From contig URDM01000034.1 of NCBI GenBank assembly GCA_900546575.1, positions 1 to 28,412 on the forward strand: a DNA stretch of 28,412 nucleotides, read 5' to 3'. A program made the position numbers and the translations under genes. Under the pieces are notes generated by a model. The model was given only the letters and a program-made list of their open reading frames with translations. It did not search any database and was not told the origin of the DNA. The stretch is from an uncultured Prevotella sp. (lineage in GTDB: Bacteria; Bacteroidota; Bacteroidia; Bacteroidales; Bacteroidaceae). Of the stretch, positions 8,144 through 15,985 are shown one piece after another. Position 1 is the first letter of the stretch, and every line of letters starts with the position of its first letter.

Positions 8144-9913
8144 ATGTCAGATTTAAAGAACGTACAGCCGTTGGCAGACTTCAACTGGGACGAGTTTGAG
8201 AACGGTGGCAGCTCAGAGGTAAGCAAGCAGGAGCTTGAGAAGGCTTACGACGAAACCCTCAACAAGGTGTCAGAGCACCAGGTAGTTGAAGGCGAAGTAA
8301 TCTCTGTAGACAAGAAAGAGGTTATCGTAAACATCGGCTACAAGAGCGATGGTATCATCCCTGCATCTGAGTTCCGTTACAACCCGGACCTCAAGGTAGG
8401 CGACAAGGTTGAGGTTTACGTAGAGAACCAGGAGGACCGCAAGGGTCAGCTCGTTCTCTCACACAAGAAGGCTCGCCTGAGCAAGAGCTGGGAGCTTGTT
8501 AACGCAGCTCTCGAGAACGAGGAAGTTATCCAGGGCTACATCAAGTGCCGCACTAAGGGTGGTATGATCGTTGACGTATTCGGCATCGAGGCATTCCTTC
8601 CGGGCAGCCAGATCGACGTTCACCCAATACGCGACTACGACGTATTCGTAGGCAAGACAATGGAGTTCAAGGTTGTTAAGATCAACCAGGAGTTCCGCAA
8701 TGTAGTTGTTTCTCACAAGGCCCTCATCGAGGCTGAGTTGGAAGCACAGAAGAAGGAGATCATCAGCAAGCTCGAGAAGGGTCAGATTCTCGAAGGTACT
8801 GTTAAGAACATCACTTCTTACGGTGTATTCGTTGACCTCGGCGGTGTTGACGGACTCATCCACATCACGGACCTCTCTTGGGGCCGCGTAAGCGATCCTC
8901 ATGAGGTTGTAGCTCTCGACCAGAAGATCAACGTTGTTATCCTCGACTTCGATGACGAGAAGAAGCGTATCGCTCTCGGTCTGAAGCAGCTCACTCCGCA
9001 CCCATGGGATGCTCTCGACGCAAACCTCAAGGTAGGCGACCACGTTAAGGGTAAGGTAGTCGTTATCGCTGACTACGGCGCATTCGTAGAGATCGCTCCG
9101 GGCGTTGAGGGTCTTATCCACGTTTCAGAGATGAGCTGGAGCCAGCACCTCCGTTCAGCACAGGAGTTCCTCCACGTAGGTGACGAGGTAGAGGCAGTTA
9201 TCCTCACACTCGACCGCGCAGAGCGCAAGATGTCTCTCGGCATCAAGCAGCTTAAGGAAGATCCATGGGAGGCTATCGAGGTTAAGTATCCTGTAGGCAG
9301 CAAGCACACAGCTAAGGTTCGCAACTTCACTAACTTCGGTATCTTCGTAGAGCTTGAAGAGGGTGTAGACGGACTCATCCACATCTCTGACCTCTCTTGG
9401 ACAAAGAAGGTAAAGCATCCTTCAGAGTTCACACAGGTAGGCGCAAGCATCGACGTTGTTGTTCTCGAAATAGACAAGGAGAACCGTCGTCTCAGCCTCG
9501 GCCACAAGCAGCTTGAGGAGAATCCTTGGGACAAGTACGAGGAGATCTACACTCCGGGTTCAGTACACACTGGCAAGATTACCGAGATGATGGACAAGGG
9601 CGCTGTTATCACTCTCAACGAGGGTGGTGAGGGCTTCGCTACTCCTAAGCACCTCGTTAAGGAGGATGGCACACAGGCCCAGCTTGGTGAGGAGCTTGAG
9701 TTCAAGGTAATCGAGTTCGTTAAGGAGACAAAGCGCATTATCCTCTCACACAGCCGCACATTCGAGGCAGGCAAGGAAGAGGTTAAGCCGGTTCGCAAGC
9801 ACACCGCTAAGAAGGAGGCTGCTCCTGCTATCAACAACGTAGCTGCTTCTACAACTCTCGGTGACCTCGACGCTCTCGCAGCATTGAAGGCTAAGATGGA
9901 GAAGGGTGAGTAA
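8144..9913 (+). CDS. rpsA: 30S ribosomal protein S1
   Basis: S1 brings mRNA to the 30S subunit. The 589-residue protein has six S1 repeats: about residues 45-105 (VEGEVISVDKKEVIVNIGY), 125-185 (IQGYIKCRTKGG), 210-280 (LEGTVKNITSYGVFVDLGG), 298-365 (VKGKVVVIADYGAFVEI), 385-450 (HTAKVRNFTNFGIFVELEE) and 470-535 (HTGKITEMMDKGAVITLNE). Repeats 3-5 carry the best RNA-binding face (GLIHxSxxSW). The C-terminal tail is Lys/Ala-rich. Codon choice is strongly biased to a few synonyms (CTC, AAG, GAG, GTT), as expected for a very highly expressed gene and unlike its neighbours. There is no Shine-Dalgarno upstream. It is monocistronic, closed by the terminator at 9972-10017. Confidence 0.96.
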   Translation: MSDLKNVQPLADFNWDEFENGGSSEVSKQELEKAYDETLNKVSEHQVVEGEVISVDKKEVIVNIGYKSDGIIPASEFRYNPDLKVGDKVEVYVENQEDRKGQLVLSHKKARLSKSWELVNAALENEEVIQGYIKCRTKGGMIVDVFGIEAFLPGSQIDVHPIRDYDVFVGKTMEFKVVKINQEFRNVVVSHKALIEAELEAQKKEIISKLEKGQILEGTVKNITSYGVFVDLGGVDGLIHITDLSWGRVSDPHEVVALDQKINVVILDFDDEKKRIALGLKQLTPHPWDALDANLKVGDHVKGKVVVIADYGAFVEIAPGVEGLIHVSEMSWSQHLRSAQEFLHVGDEVEAVILTLDRAERKMSLGIKQLKEDPWEAIEVKYPVGSKHTAKVRNFTNFGIFVELEEGVDGLIHISDLSWTKKVKHPSEFTQVGASIDVVVLEIDKENRRLSLGHKQLEENPWDKYEEIYTPGSVHTGKITEMMDKGAVITLNEGGEGFATPKHLVKEDGTQAQLGEELEFKVIEFVKETKRIILSHSRTFEAGKEEVKPVRKHTAKKEAAPAINNVAASTTLGDLDALAALKAKMEKGE

Positions 9914-9971
9914 TCATAGCAGATAACTTGCATCCATAGATTTGACTATTCAAATCAATCAATAACAACAA

Positions 9972-10017
9972 GGTCGCAAATAAGTTGGCGCAAGCCCGCT
10001 TGTTTGCGGCCTTTTTT
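9972..10017 (+). terminator. Intrinsic terminator of rpsA
   Basis: The left arm 9972-9984 (GGTCGCAAATAAG) pairs with the right arm 9999-10011 (CTTGTTTGCGGCC) over 13 positions, including two G-U pairs, followed by six T residues at 10012-10017. Confidence 0.88.
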
Positions 10018-10099
10018 CGTATACCACATATTTGCAGCCATTTTTTCAGACTCCACACACTGCAAATTTCAATTCTGTTACATTTTGTCATTCATAAAA

Positions 10100-10130
10100 T
10101 TGTCTGTTTAAAGAAAATTGCCTACATTTG
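10100..10130 (+). promoter_or_regulatory. Promoter of the ThiE/TenI-like gene
   Basis: TTG (10100-10102), a 20-base spacer and TACATTTG (10123-10130) fit the Bacteroidetes consensus. The ATG lies 24 bases after the -7 box. It may also serve prs, which has no clear promoter of its own. Confidence 0.65.
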
Positions 10131-10154
10131 CAGTTAAATTAAGATATACGGACT

Positions 10155-10763
10155 ATGAAGTTAGCAATAATGACTCAATCCACATTCTTTGTGGAAGAAG
10201 ACAAAATACTTGCGGCCCTGTTCGAAGCTGGGCTCGACAATTTGCATCTTTATAAGCCAGGCTCGTCGCCAATCTATTCAGAACGTCTACTATCGTTGCT
10301 TCCGAGCACAACATACAACAAGATTACCGTTCATGAGCACTTCTATCTGAAAGATGAATACAACCTTGCAGGCATTCACCTTGACGATGTTTCCATAGAG
10401 GAACCAATGGGCTACAAGGGACGCATAAGCCGTACATGCAAACGCATTGAAGACCTCAAGGAGACAAAGAAAAACTCGTCGTACGTTTTTCTTGGCAACA
10501 TTCTCAACAGCCAGTCGAGCAAGACAGCACTCTCCAATCTGGATATGAACAGTCTGACAAAGGCTGCAGAATGTGGGCTGATTGACAAGAAAGTATACGC
10601 TGTAGGCGGAATGAATATCGACAACATTCAATTTGCGCGCGACCTTGGATTTGGGGGTATAGTGATATGTGGCGACTTGTGGAACAGGTTTGACATACAC
10701 CACCAAAGAGACTACAAAGAGTTGATAGCGCACTTTGAGAAACTCAGGAAGCTTGTAGGCTGA
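10155..10763 (+). CDS. Thiamine-phosphate synthase/TenI-like TIM-barrel protein
   Basis: This 202-residue protein reads as a divergent ThiE/TenI family barrel. Fragments that fit are AGIHLDD near residue 75, a central strand-plus-helix SYVFLGNILNSQSSK that matches the ThiE region around the phosphate loop, and the late YAVGGMNIDNI and GFGGIVICGDLW segments, equivalent to the GGI and final phosphate-binding strands. No other thiamine gene is nearby and no TPP riboswitch is visible upstream. Catalytic residues for pyrimidine pyrophosphate binding cannot be confirmed by eye, so true ThiE activity, TenI isomerase activity or another role all remain open. It precedes prs by 112 bp in the same direction. 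Confidence 0.65.
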   Translation: MKLAIMTQSTFFVEEDKILAALFEAGLDNLHLYKPGSSPIYSERLLSLLPSTTYNKITVHEHFYLKDEYNLAGIHLDDVSIEEPMGYKGRISRTCKRIEDLKETKKNSSYVFLGNILNSQSSKTALSNLDMNSLTKAAECGLIDKKVYAVGGMNIDNIQFARDLGFGGIVICGDLWNRFDIHHQRDYKELIAHFEKLRKLVG

Positions 10764-10875
10764 TAATACACATTATTATATAATATACATTATTATATAT
10801 AGTATAAGCCGACTGAAAAGATAGCAAGAAGATATTACAGAAAACTATAATATAACATAAAACAAATTAGGAAAA

Positions 10876-11820
10876 ATGAGTGAGCAAAACTCTTTTTTGG
10901 TATTCTCAGGCACTAACACGAGATACCTTGCAGAGAAAATCTGTCAAAGTTTGGGTTGTCCGTTAGGAAACTTGGTTGTAACAAAGTTCTCTGACGGCGA
11001 GTTTGCCGTATCATACGAAGAGTCTATCCGTGGACGTGACGTGTTCCTCGTACAGAGCACATTCCCCAATTCAGACAATCTGATGGAGCTTCTTCTTATG
11101 ATTGACGCTGCCAAACGTGCATCTGCACGCAACATCATCGCTGTAATTCCTTACTTCGGATGGGCACGTCAGGACCGCAAGGACAAGCCACGTGTAAGCA
11201 TCGGTGCAAAGCTCGTAGCTGACCTGCTTTCAGCTGCTGGCATCGACCGTCTTATCACTATGGACCTCCATGCCGACCAGATTCAGGGATTCTTTGATGT
11301 TCCTGTTGACCACCTGTATGCTTCGGGCGTTATACTGCCATATCTGCAGAGCCTCAACATGAGCACAGAGGATTTGGTAATCGCTTCGCCTGACGTTGGC
11401 GGTTCAAAGCGTGCCAGCACATACGCAAAGTATCTCGGCTGTCCGCTCGTACTCTGCAACAAGACACGTGCACGTGCCAATGTGGTTGAGAGCATCCAGA
11501 TTATCGGTGACGTTAAGGGCAAGCACGTTGTTATCGTCGACGACATGGTTGACACAGCAGGTACTATCACCAAGGCTGCCGACGTGATGAAGGCTGCCGG
11601 AGCACTGAGCGTTCGTGCATGCGCATCACACTGCGTAATGTCAGGTCCTGCTTCAGAGCGTGTACAGAACTCTGCTCTTGAGGAAATTGTCTTCACAGAC
11701 TCTATCCCCTACTCTAACCGTTGCGCAAAGGTTAAGCAGCTCTCTGTAGCCGACATGTTCGCCGAGACAATCCGCCGTGTCATCAGCAACGAGAGCATCA
11801 GCTCACAGTATCTCGTATAA
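10876..11820 (+). CDS. prs: Ribose-phosphate pyrophosphokinase
   Basis: The enzyme makes PRPP from ribose 5-phosphate and ATP, the precursor for nucleotides, histidine and tryptophan. At 314 residues it has normal length. Visible motifs include FSDGEFAV near the N-terminus, the catalytic flexible-loop region YFGWARQDRKDKPR (93-106), the metal-binding DLHADQIQGFF (130-140), SPDVGGSKRA (171-180) and the PRPP loop VVIVDDMVDTAGT (218-230). It ends at a strong terminator at 11853-11888. The gap upstream is nearly pure A/T with an 18-bp-spaced repeat and no clear promoter. Confidence 0.97.
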   Translation: MSEQNSFLVFSGTNTRYLAEKICQSLGCPLGNLVVTKFSDGEFAVSYEESIRGRDVFLVQSTFPNSDNLMELLLMIDAAKRASARNIIAVIPYFGWARQDRKDKPRVSIGAKLVADLLSAAGIDRLITMDLHADQIQGFFDVPVDHLYASGVILPYLQSLNMSTEDLVIASPDVGGSKRASTYAKYLGCPLVLCNKTRARANVVESIQIIGDVKGKHVVIVDDMVDTAGTITKAADVMKAAGALSVRACASHCVMSGPASERVQNSALEEIVFTDSIPYSNRCAKVKQLSVADMFAETIRRVISNESISSQYLV

Positions 11821-11852
11821 TCGCAATCGCAAGAATACGAACATAAACAATT

Positions 11853-11888
11853 AAAGGGAAAGCCTTAATATGGGCTTTCCCTTTTTTT
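11853..11888 (+). terminator. Intrinsic terminator of prs
   Basis: AAAGGGAAAGCC (11853-11864) pairs perfectly with GGCTTTCCCTTT (11873-11884) across an 8-base loop, continuing into a T tract to 11888. The 5' A residues make it potentially active in both directions. Confidence 0.9.
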
Positions 11889-11941
11889 AATATGCATTTT
11901 ATGAAGTTATAGTGACACCACGTTAACAGCCAACCCCATTC

Positions 11942-12355
11942 TCAGTCGACTACAACCTGCTCCACTGCGCTCACAAGCGAATCCTTACCATTTAGCAGAT
12001 AGAATCTCACACGAACAACATTGTTGAAGTCAGCGCTACCCTTCACTTTGATGTGGAGAGTCTTGCCATACACAAGCGTGTCGCGCTTTGACGGATAGGA
12101 AACAAGTTGCAAGAACTGCTTTGTGGAACCTGTGCCTACATAGAAAATGTCAGTACTGTCAACAACAGCCTGAGCCACACGTTTGAGGGTGTCCTTGGAC
12201 AAGCGACTAGAAGCAAGCGAAGTATCAGCTGGTTCAAATTCCGATGCGGCTATGGTGTCACCATCTTTGTAAGAAGTGGCAAAACGACAACTTGTAAGCA
12301 TCCCGCCCACTATGACCAACAGCATAAATGCAGGCAGAAACATTATCTTTCTCAT
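11942..12355 (-). CDS. Small lipoprotein of unknown function
   Basis: This 137-residue protein starts with MRKIMFLPAFMLLVIVGGML, a lipoprotein signal, and a lipobox LTSC with Cys23 as the lipidated residue. The mature part is about 115 residues, with Ser/Asp-rich sequence after the cysteine and then beta-type strands (LHIKVKGSADFNNVVRVRFYLL). I recognise no family. The promoter at 12401-12432 lies back-to-back with that of the O-acetylhomoserine sulfhydrylase gene. Outer-membrane or periplasmic location is likely from the signal. Confidence 0.8.
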   Translation of the reverse strand: MRKIMFLPAFMLLVIVGGMLTSCRFATSYKDGDTIAASEFEPADTSLASSRLSKDTLKRVAQAVVDSTDIFYVGTGSTKQFLQLVSYPSKRDTLVYGKTLHIKVKGSADFNNVVRVRFYLLNGKDSLVSAVEQVVVD

Positions 12356-12400
12356 TTTTTAGAATAACAAATTATTGAACTTTTGTTTTTATATTTGCTA

Positions 12401-12432
12401 CAAAGTTAGTCCGCTTTTGACAAAAGCCCAAA
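12401..12432 (-). promoter_or_regulatory. Promoter of the lipoprotein gene
   Basis: On the minus strand TTTG (12429-12432), a 20-base spacer and TAACTTTG (12401-12408) match the Bacteroidetes consensus, 46 bp upstream of the ATG. Confidence 0.65.
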
Positions 12433-12472
12433 AAATAAGAAGAAAAATGTCCTTCATTAGCACTTTTATTTG

Positions 12473-12480
12473 TACCTTCG
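12473..12480 (+). promoter_or_regulatory. -7 box of the O-acetylhomoserine sulfhydrylase gene
   Basis: TACCTTCG is one base from TAnnTTTG and lies 42 bp upstream of the ATG. No clear -33 TTG is seen. No SAM or cobalamin riboswitch fits in the leader of about 35 bases. Confidence 0.45.
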
Positions 12481-12522
12481 CATCCATAATCAATATAATA
12501 AGCCTAAATTTAAGAATAAAAG

Positions 12523-13806
12523 ATGAAAAAGAATTTAAAGACAGCCTCTATCTGCGTGCAGGGAGGCTATGAGGCAAAGAACGGTGAACCGATAGAACCA
12601 CCTATCATACAGAGCACCACATTCAAGTATGACAACTCTGAGGAGATGGCAATGTTATTCGACCTAAAGAAGGAAGGATACTTCTACACACGTCTGCAGA
12701 ACCCTACCAACGACGTTGTAGCTAAGAAGATTGCACAGCTTGAGGGTGGTGTTGGAGCCGTGCTTACAAGCAGTGGACAGGCAGCCAACTTCTACGCAGT
12801 ATTCAACATCTGCGAGGCTGGCGACCATATCGTGACAAGCAACGAGATTTATGGAGGAACGTTCAATCTCTTCGGTGTAACACTCAAGAAATTGGGCATC
12901 GAATGCACTTTTGTCAATCCGAATGACTCGGAAGAGGAAATCCAGAAGGCTTTCCGTCCAAATACAAAGGTTGTTTTCGGCGAGACAATTAGCAATCCGG
13001 GATGCGCTGTGCTCGACATTGAGAAGTTTGCGCGCATTGCCCATAAGAATGGCGTGCCACTCATCGTTGACAATACTTTTGCCACTCCCATCAACTGTCG
13101 TCCGTTTGAATGGGGAGCTGACATCGTGACTCACAGCACCACAAAATACATGGACGGTACAGCAAGCCAGGTAGGTGGATGCGTTGTGGACAGCGGCAAC
13201 TTCGACTGGCTTGCAAATGCCGACAAGTTCCCCGGCCTGTGCACTCCCGATGATAGCTACCATGGACTCACCTATGCCAAGAAGTTCGGCAAGATGGGCT
13301 ACATCACCAAACTTGTGGCTCAGCTGATGCGCGACCTTGGATCAATCCCTGCCCCAATGAATTCATTCATATTGAACCTCGGTCTGCAGTCGCTCCACCT
13401 TCGCATGAAGCAGCATTGTACCAATGCACAGCAGGTGGCAGAATTCCTACAGGCCGATCCTCGTGTGGCATGGGTTCACTTCAGCGGACTGAAAGGCGAC
13501 CAATATCATGAACTTGCAGAGAAATACTTGCCCAACGGCTCTTGTGGCGTGATTGCCTTCGGCTTGAAAGGCGACCGCGATACAGCCATCCGCTTCATGG
13601 ACTCGCTTGACATGATTAACATCGTGACCCATGTAGCCGACGCTCGCACCTGTGTGCTTCATCCGGCAAGCCACACCCATCGTCAGTTGTCTGACGAGCA
13701 GTTGCGCGAGGCTGGGGTTGCTCCCGATCTCATCCGCCTGTCAGTAGGCATTGAGGACGTTGAGGATATACTTGACGACATTCGTCAAGCTTTGGACAAA
13801 ATTTAA
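12523..13806 (+). CDS. metY: O-acetylhomoserine sulfhydrylase (O-acetylhomoserine aminocarboxypropyltransferase)
   Basis: This PLP enzyme of the Cys/Met-metabolism family makes homocysteine from O-acetylhomoserine and sulfide. Its length of 427 residues fits O-acetylhomoserine sulfhydrylases and is longer than the roughly 390 of cystathionine gamma-synthase or MGL. Motifs include the YTRLQNPTNDV cofactor-loop region (55-65), SSGQAA (83-88), VDNTFATP (182-189) and the PLP lysine Lys208 in THSTTKYMDG. The C-terminal substrate-binding segment is SHTHRQLSDEQ with IRLSVGIED. Its homocysteine product could feed the MetE-like methyltransferase at 23262, though the genes are 10 kb apart. A cystathionine-type lyase is a less likely alternative. 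Confidence 0.93.
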   Translation: MKKNLKTASICVQGGYEAKNGEPIEPPIIQSTTFKYDNSEEMAMLFDLKKEGYFYTRLQNPTNDVVAKKIAQLEGGVGAVLTSSGQAANFYAVFNICEAGDHIVTSNEIYGGTFNLFGVTLKKLGIECTFVNPNDSEEEIQKAFRPNTKVVFGETISNPGCAVLDIEKFARIAHKNGVPLIVDNTFATPINCRPFEWGADIVTHSTTKYMDGTASQVGGCVVDSGNFDWLANADKFPGLCTPDDSYHGLTYAKKFGKMGYITKLVAQLMRDLGSIPAPMNSFILNLGLQSLHLRMKQHCTNAQQVAEFLQADPRVAWVHFSGLKGDQYHELAEKYLPNGSCGVIAFGLKGDRDTAIRFMDSLDMINIVTHVADARTCVLHPASHTHRQLSDEQLREAGVAPDLIRLSVGIEDVEDILDDIRQALDKI

Positions 13807-13818
13807 ACATAAAAAGAA

Positions 13819-13867
13819 TTGCCCTTTCACTCTCCAAATGTATTCGTTTTGAAGAGCGAAAGGGCAA
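13819..13867 (+). terminator. Hairpin after the O-acetylhomoserine sulfhydrylase gene
   Basis: TTGCCCTTTC (13819-13828) and GAAAGGGCAA (13858-13867) are perfect complements around a 29-base loop, 12 bp after the stop codon. There is no proper T tract, so terminator function is uncertain; the right arm is also the first unit of the 22-bp tandem repeat. Confidence 0.45.
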
Positions 13868-13934
13868 CTTTCGTTAAGCAAAAGGGCTACTTTTGCCATG
13901 CTAAAGGGCTACTTTTGCTATGCTAAAGGGCAAC
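13859..13934. repeat. 22-bp tandem repeat, about 3.5 copies
   Basis: Units at 13859-13880, 13881-13902 and 13903-13924 and a partial at 13925-13934 share AAAGGGCTACTTTTGCTATG or close variants. Each central unit holds a small palindrome GCAAAA/TTTTGC. There is no spacer diversity, so it is not a CRISPR. Confidence 0.8.
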
Positions 13935-13950
13935 ATTACGATGTCCCCTA

Positions 13951-14748
13951 CTATAGTCCTCTTGCCTTATATATCGTTTCCTTGGCAGCATTAATCTCCT
14001 GAAACTTCTGTTCGGCAGCCTTGCGCACATCCTCTCCAAGCGTAGCTACACGGTCGGGATGATGCTTAAGAGCCATGCGGCGGTAGGCAGCCTTCACCTC
14101 ATCATCAGAAGCGTCTGGGGCGATGCCAAGCACCTTGTAGGCAGCATCAAGATTATTGCCGCCTGACGACAGGTTGAGCATTGAATTCAAGTCTTCGGCT
14201 GAAATACCAAGATTGGCTGCAATAAACTGCAAGGCTTCAATCTCGCTTTGAGGCACACTTCCATCGGCCTGTGCAATCATCACGAGGAAGTTGACGAGCT
14301 GCAGACGCTGCGAGTATTCCATATGCTGCGCAATCTCAGCACACGAGTCGCGTATCACATCCTTAAACGCCATATTGCCCATCTGCTTCTGACGTTCAAA
14401 CAGGCGAAGCAATATCTGCTCACCCTGTTGTACTGCAATATCACCGAAATTGCGACGCAGGAATGAACGTACGAGTTCCATCTCAGAATGCATTACCCTT
14501 CCGTCTGCCTTCATGATATATGAAGCGAGCACAAGCAGCGAGAACAGAAACGAATTGCGCTGTCCCTCATATTGCTGCTGCTCTGTATAGCCACCATACT
14601 GACGGTTGGCATTATACACATTGTCTTCTCCACGGAATCCTTCAGCTCCCTTTTCAAACAGCCAACCTATTGCATAGCCGGCAAGTGCTCCGAGCGGTCC
14701 ACCCGACATAAAGCCGAGAAATCCGCCTATCCATCTTCCTACTCCCAT
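13951..14748 (-). CDS. TerB-DnaJ domain protein (DjlA-like co-chaperone)
   Basis: This 265-residue protein has three parts. Residues 1-35 are Gly-rich and hydrophobic (GFMSGGPLGALAGYAIGWLF), a likely membrane-associated or glycine-zipper segment. Residues 62-165 form a TerB-like helical domain (LASYIMKADGRVMHSEMELV and VMIAQADGSVPQSEIEAL, two acidic-loop helical repeats). Residues 200-265 are a J domain with the HPD triad in LKHHPDR. This is the architecture of DjlA, a DnaK partner at the membrane. The chaperone role is inferred from the J domain; substrates are unknown. It is the last of three minus-strand genes, 49 bp downstream of the acetyltransferase gene. Confidence 0.88.
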   Translation of the reverse strand: MGVGRWIGGFLGFMSGGPLGALAGYAIGWLFEKGAEGFRGEDNVYNANRQYGGYTEQQQYEGQRNSFLFSLLVLASYIMKADGRVMHSEMELVRSFLRRNFGDIAVQQGEQILLRLFERQKQMGNMAFKDVIRDSCAEIAQHMEYSQRLQLVNFLVMIAQADGSVPQSEIEALQFIAANLGISAEDLNSMLNLSSGGNNLDAAYKVLGIAPDASDDEVKAAYRRMALKHHPDRVATLGEDVRKAAEQKFQEINAAKETIYKARGL

Positions 14749-14797
14749 TTTATTCTTCGTTTTATATTTTAATCACTTTGTATTATTATCAATATTA

Positions 14798-15397
14798 TCA
14801 ATCCTTATTCCTTATAAGACTCTTCTTCACTACGGCAGGATTGCCGGCTGCCAATGAGTCGGCAGGGATGTCGCGAATCACAACGCTTCCTGCTGCAATA
14901 ATGCTACGAGGACCGATAGTCACTCCTGGGCACACCGTAACACTACCACCTAACCAGCAATTATCGCCTATTCTGATAGGATGACAAGTCTCAACGGGCT
15001 GCATACGCTCCTCATAGTCGATAGGATGCTGTGGGGTGAAAAACTGACAGCGGGGACCAATCTTACAATGCGCCCCTATAGTTATCTCTCCACCATCAAG
15101 CATTATACAGTCGTAATTGACGAACGTGTGCTCACCTATAGTAATTCCATGTCCATGGTCGCAACGAAATGGAGGAATGATAACTGACGACTTAGGTATG
15201 CCAGGGATTAGTGCTTCGACTGTCGACCTGTATTCAGGCGAGGCGAGTGTCATCAATGAGAATTGGGCACATAGCTCATTTGCACGGACTATACTTGCCA
15301 TTACCTCAGAATCCTCAAAGCAATACTGCTGCTGGCTGCGCATTTTTTCATATTCAGTCGTCATTGCCGACTCGTTCTTATGTTCTGTCATATTCAT
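14798..15397 (-). CDS. Maltose/galactoside-type O-acetyltransferase (hexapeptide repeat)
   Basis: This 199-residue left-handed beta-helix acetyltransferase of the maltose O-acetyltransferase/LacA/NodL group transfers acetyl from acetyl-CoA to a sugar hydroxyl. The N-terminal helical cap contains YEKMRSQQQYCFEDSE, and the hexapeptide core spans ITIGEHTFVNYDCIML to VTIGPRSIIAAGSVV. The catalytic His is most likely in FTPQHPID. Its ATG overlaps the TGA stop of the upstream nuclease-fold gene (ATGA at 15394-15397), implying translational coupling and supporting this start over a later Met. The acceptor sugar cannot be deduced. Confidence 0.88.
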   Translation of the reverse strand: MNMTEHKNESAMTTEYEKMRSQQQYCFEDSEVMASIVRANELCAQFSLMTLASPEYRSTVEALIPGIPKSSVIIPPFRCDHGHGITIGEHTFVNYDCIMLDGGEITIGAHCKIGPRCQFFTPQHPIDYEERMQPVETCHPIRIGDNCWLGGSVTVCPGVTIGPRSIIAAGSVVIRDIPADSLAAGNPAVVKKSLIRNKD

Positions 15398-15858
15398 TGG
15401 TTGGGGTTATTAATTTCACTATAATCAGGAATTTCCCTCAAGAACTCATACTTACGATTCTCGTAGTCCATACGGCAGCAATAATGCTGCAATCCATTGC
15501 TCATAACGAGATAATCAACATGTAACAAGAGATTGTAGGCCGCAATCTGATCGAACACCTTCTGTGTTATTTCGATTGTCGGAGCCTTGTACTCTATTAT
15601 CATGCGAGGTTGCAGCAGGCGGTCGTACAGCACGCTGTCAGCCCGTAATTTCTTATTACCAATCATCAGTCCTACCTCGTTGGCCATAAGGGCAGCAGGA
15701 TAGCCCTTGTGTCCTGTAAGGAAGTGGACGAAGTGCTGACGTACCCATTCTTCGGGCGTTAGAGCCACATAGCGACGGCGCAGAATATCGAAAATTCGTG
15801 GATGTTCCTTGGTTCCCGATAACTTTATTTCGAAAGTTGGTAGATTTAATCGAATCAT
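15394..15858 (-). CDS. Stand-alone HsdR-N-like (PD-(D/E)XK fold) protein
   Basis: This 154-residue protein resembles the N-terminal nuclease-like domain of type I restriction HsdR (HSDR_N_2). The core is RADSVLYDR and, after a short strand, MIIEYKAP, giving a D...E-x-K arrangement; QIAAYN is in the expected place for the following helix. There is no helicase, methylase or specificity subunit nearby, so it is not a restriction system. I start it at MIRLNLPTFEIK (15858). A longer frame reaches 15903, but the likely -7 box at 15905-15912 would place the transcript start inside or beyond that first ATG. It overlaps the acetyltransferase start by ATGA and diverges from holA. Confidence 0.8.
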   Translation of the reverse strand: MIRLNLPTFEIKLSGTKEHPRIFDILRRRYVALTPEEWVRQHFVHFLTGHKGYPAALMANEVGLMIGNKKLRADSVLYDRLLQPRMIIEYKAPTIEITQKVFDQIAAYNLLLHVDYLVMSNGLQHYCCRMDYENRKYEFLREIPDYSEINNPNQ

Positions 15859-15904
15859 TTTCGTAATTTTGCTTTTAAATGCTGCATAAGCAGCAAACAG
15901 CATA

Positions 15905-15912
15905 CAAAAGTA
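15905..15912 (-). promoter_or_regulatory. -7 box for the HsdR-N-like gene, inside a palindrome
   Basis: On the minus strand TACTTTTG fits TAnnTTTG. It lies inside a perfect inverted repeat GCATAC-AAAA-GTATGC at 15900-15915, a possible operator. No clear -33 element is seen. Confidence 0.5.
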
Positions 15913-15985
15913 TGCAATTTTAACGAGAATAACGAGCCGTAAGGCTACCCGTTAATTTATTTTTACACCTTATAATATAATTATT

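Noticed and set aside
12481..12522. SAM or cobalamin riboswitch before the sulfhydrylase gene
   Set aside because: The leader is too short after the -7 box and shows no conserved riboswitch elements.
13859..13934. Possible CRISPR array
   Set aside because: The 22-bp units are directly joined with no spacers, and no cas gene is present.
15394..15858. Type I restriction-modification system
   Set aside because: Only an HsdR-N-like fragment is present; helicase, methylase and specificity genes are missing.
15858..15903. Longer N-terminus for the HsdR-N-like protein
   Set aside because: The likely promoter's -7 box at 15905-15912 would put the transcript start at or after that ATG; family-like sequence begins at the later Met.
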